Origin: Prostheceraeus crozeri
Lineage: Eukaryota; Platyhelminthes; Polycladida; Euryleptidae
Reading direction: 5' to 3'
Assembly: GCA_907163375.1 (NCBI GenBank)
Contig: CAJQUW010001986.1
Coordinates: 38,645-102,644, forward strand
DNA length: 64,000 nucleotides
The number at the start of each line of letters is the position of its first letter. Positions within the stretch are counted from its first letter, which is position 1. The notes under the pieces are model-generated. The model was not told the DNA's origin. It did not search any database and saw nothing but the letters and a program-made list of their open reading frames with translations. Positions 63,610 to 64,000 of this stretch are shown piece by piece. Position numbers and translations under genes: made by a program.

Positions 63610-64000
63610 CCGATGCTTCGTTTTGAAGCTACAGCCCAAAACGTCCCAAATTCTAACTCTGTCGTTTTTCGCCAATGTCCCAAAATCTTAAATGGCGTCT
63701 CACATCTAAACGAAGACAGATATGAACAAGCCGATTCTTTCACTGAATTTGTCTCACTCATAGCTTTCAAACGAGCTATGGCACGACAAAATCCGTCCAC
63801 TAGAAGCCAAGATCGAAGCGAGCTCTCCCGAGGGGGGGAGGTCAGTGAAATTTGATGAAAAATGTTTTGGTGAAGGTCCCAGGTCGAAATTCCACACTTT
63901 GGAAAATTTTCAAAATTTTACCCATACAAAGCCACTCTGACACTTAGGATTTTTTCAGGTGAGCTCCGACCTAAAATCTTGTAACCGCTCTAACTTTTGA
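63610..64000 (-). repeat. Subterminal repeat, right arm of C, running off the window
   Basis: Same ~270-bp unit as at 38,060-38,400 and in the same orientation (CACTCTGACACTTAGGATTT, TTTCAGGTGAGCTCCGACC). Its presence implies that the element's right end lies beyond 64,000. Confidence 0.75.

Larger units (their letters stand above)
40532..64000. mobile_element. Polinton element C, near full size, right end beyond the window
   Basis: The left terminus AGTAGTAAGTAAAA and the first ~5 kb match the left arm of element P. The core (46.1-60.9 kb) holds the Polinton set: polymerase B, two penton-like genes, PC4/TBP-like genes, protease, major capsid protein, core protein, integrase and packaging ATPase. 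The right arm (61.7-64.0 kb) has decayed DEDDh/235-residue genes and the same subterminal repeats in inverse orientation, so terminal inverted repeats are expected. It carries perhaps 15 or more breaks in the core and the right arm is worn, so it is inactive but not ancient. The left arm is much fresher than the core, which suggests recent gene conversion with P-type arms. Confidence 0.8.

Overview
The window looks like a repeat-rich stretch of an invertebrate animal nuclear genome. It shows GT-AG introns, TATA boxes, AATAAA signals, several LINE families, a Penelope-like element, hAT and piggyBac relics and at least three Polinton (Maverick/adintovirus-type) elements. I see no host gene, rRNA, tRNA or CRISPR. 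The species cannot be named from the sequence.

Layout. 1-5.2 kb: right part of a Polinton (element A) with protease, a TBP-like gene and protein-primed DNA polymerase B. 5.2-15.3 kb: decayed repeats, namely LINE fragments, an AT-rich zone, a cluster of GTACNAAGCGCCC motifs, and a Penelope-like element split by a 1.9-kb piggyBac-type insertion with TTAA on both sides. 15.3-18.8 kb: a short, strongly decayed Polinton (element B) with integrase, capsid, protease, TBP/PC4 and penton pieces. 18.8-20.5 kb: LINE sequence, one copy carrying a 761-bp hAT relic with a perfect 8-bp target duplication.

20,499-39,232: a giant palindromic element (element P) of 18.7 kb. It begins AGTAGTAAG, ends CTTACTACT, is flanked by the 6-bp duplication TGCGGC, and sits inside the same LINE. 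Each ~9-kb arm carries terminal GC-rich repeats, a coiled-coil gene, two very short genes, AATAAA-rich satellite, a 235-residue gene with an ATG-only first exon, a RING-like ORF and a DEDDh-exonuclease-like gene. 40,532 to beyond 64,000: a full-size Polinton (element C) starting with the same terminus and the same left-arm genes. It holds polymerase B, two penton-like genes, PC4-like and PC4/TBP-like genes, protease, major capsid protein, core protein, chromodomain integrase, packaging ATPase and other virion-type genes, then a decayed right arm. P therefore looks like a core-less relative of C.

Two observations stand out. Up to three genes per arm are followed by a sequence fitting the replication-dependent histone mRNA 3' stem-loop consensus (GGYYYUHHUHARRRCC then ACC), about 30 nt after the stop codon of the two intact short genes; there are eight occurrences, seven identical. 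All three Polintons also carry a TBP-like gene convergent to the protease, with the eukaryotic TBP signature YEPELFP in B and C; B and C add PC4-like coactivator domains. Together these suggest a Polinton lineage with its own transcription-initiation factors and histone-style, possibly S-phase-linked, mRNA 3' ends. The function is inferred; the motifs and their positions are read directly from the sequence.
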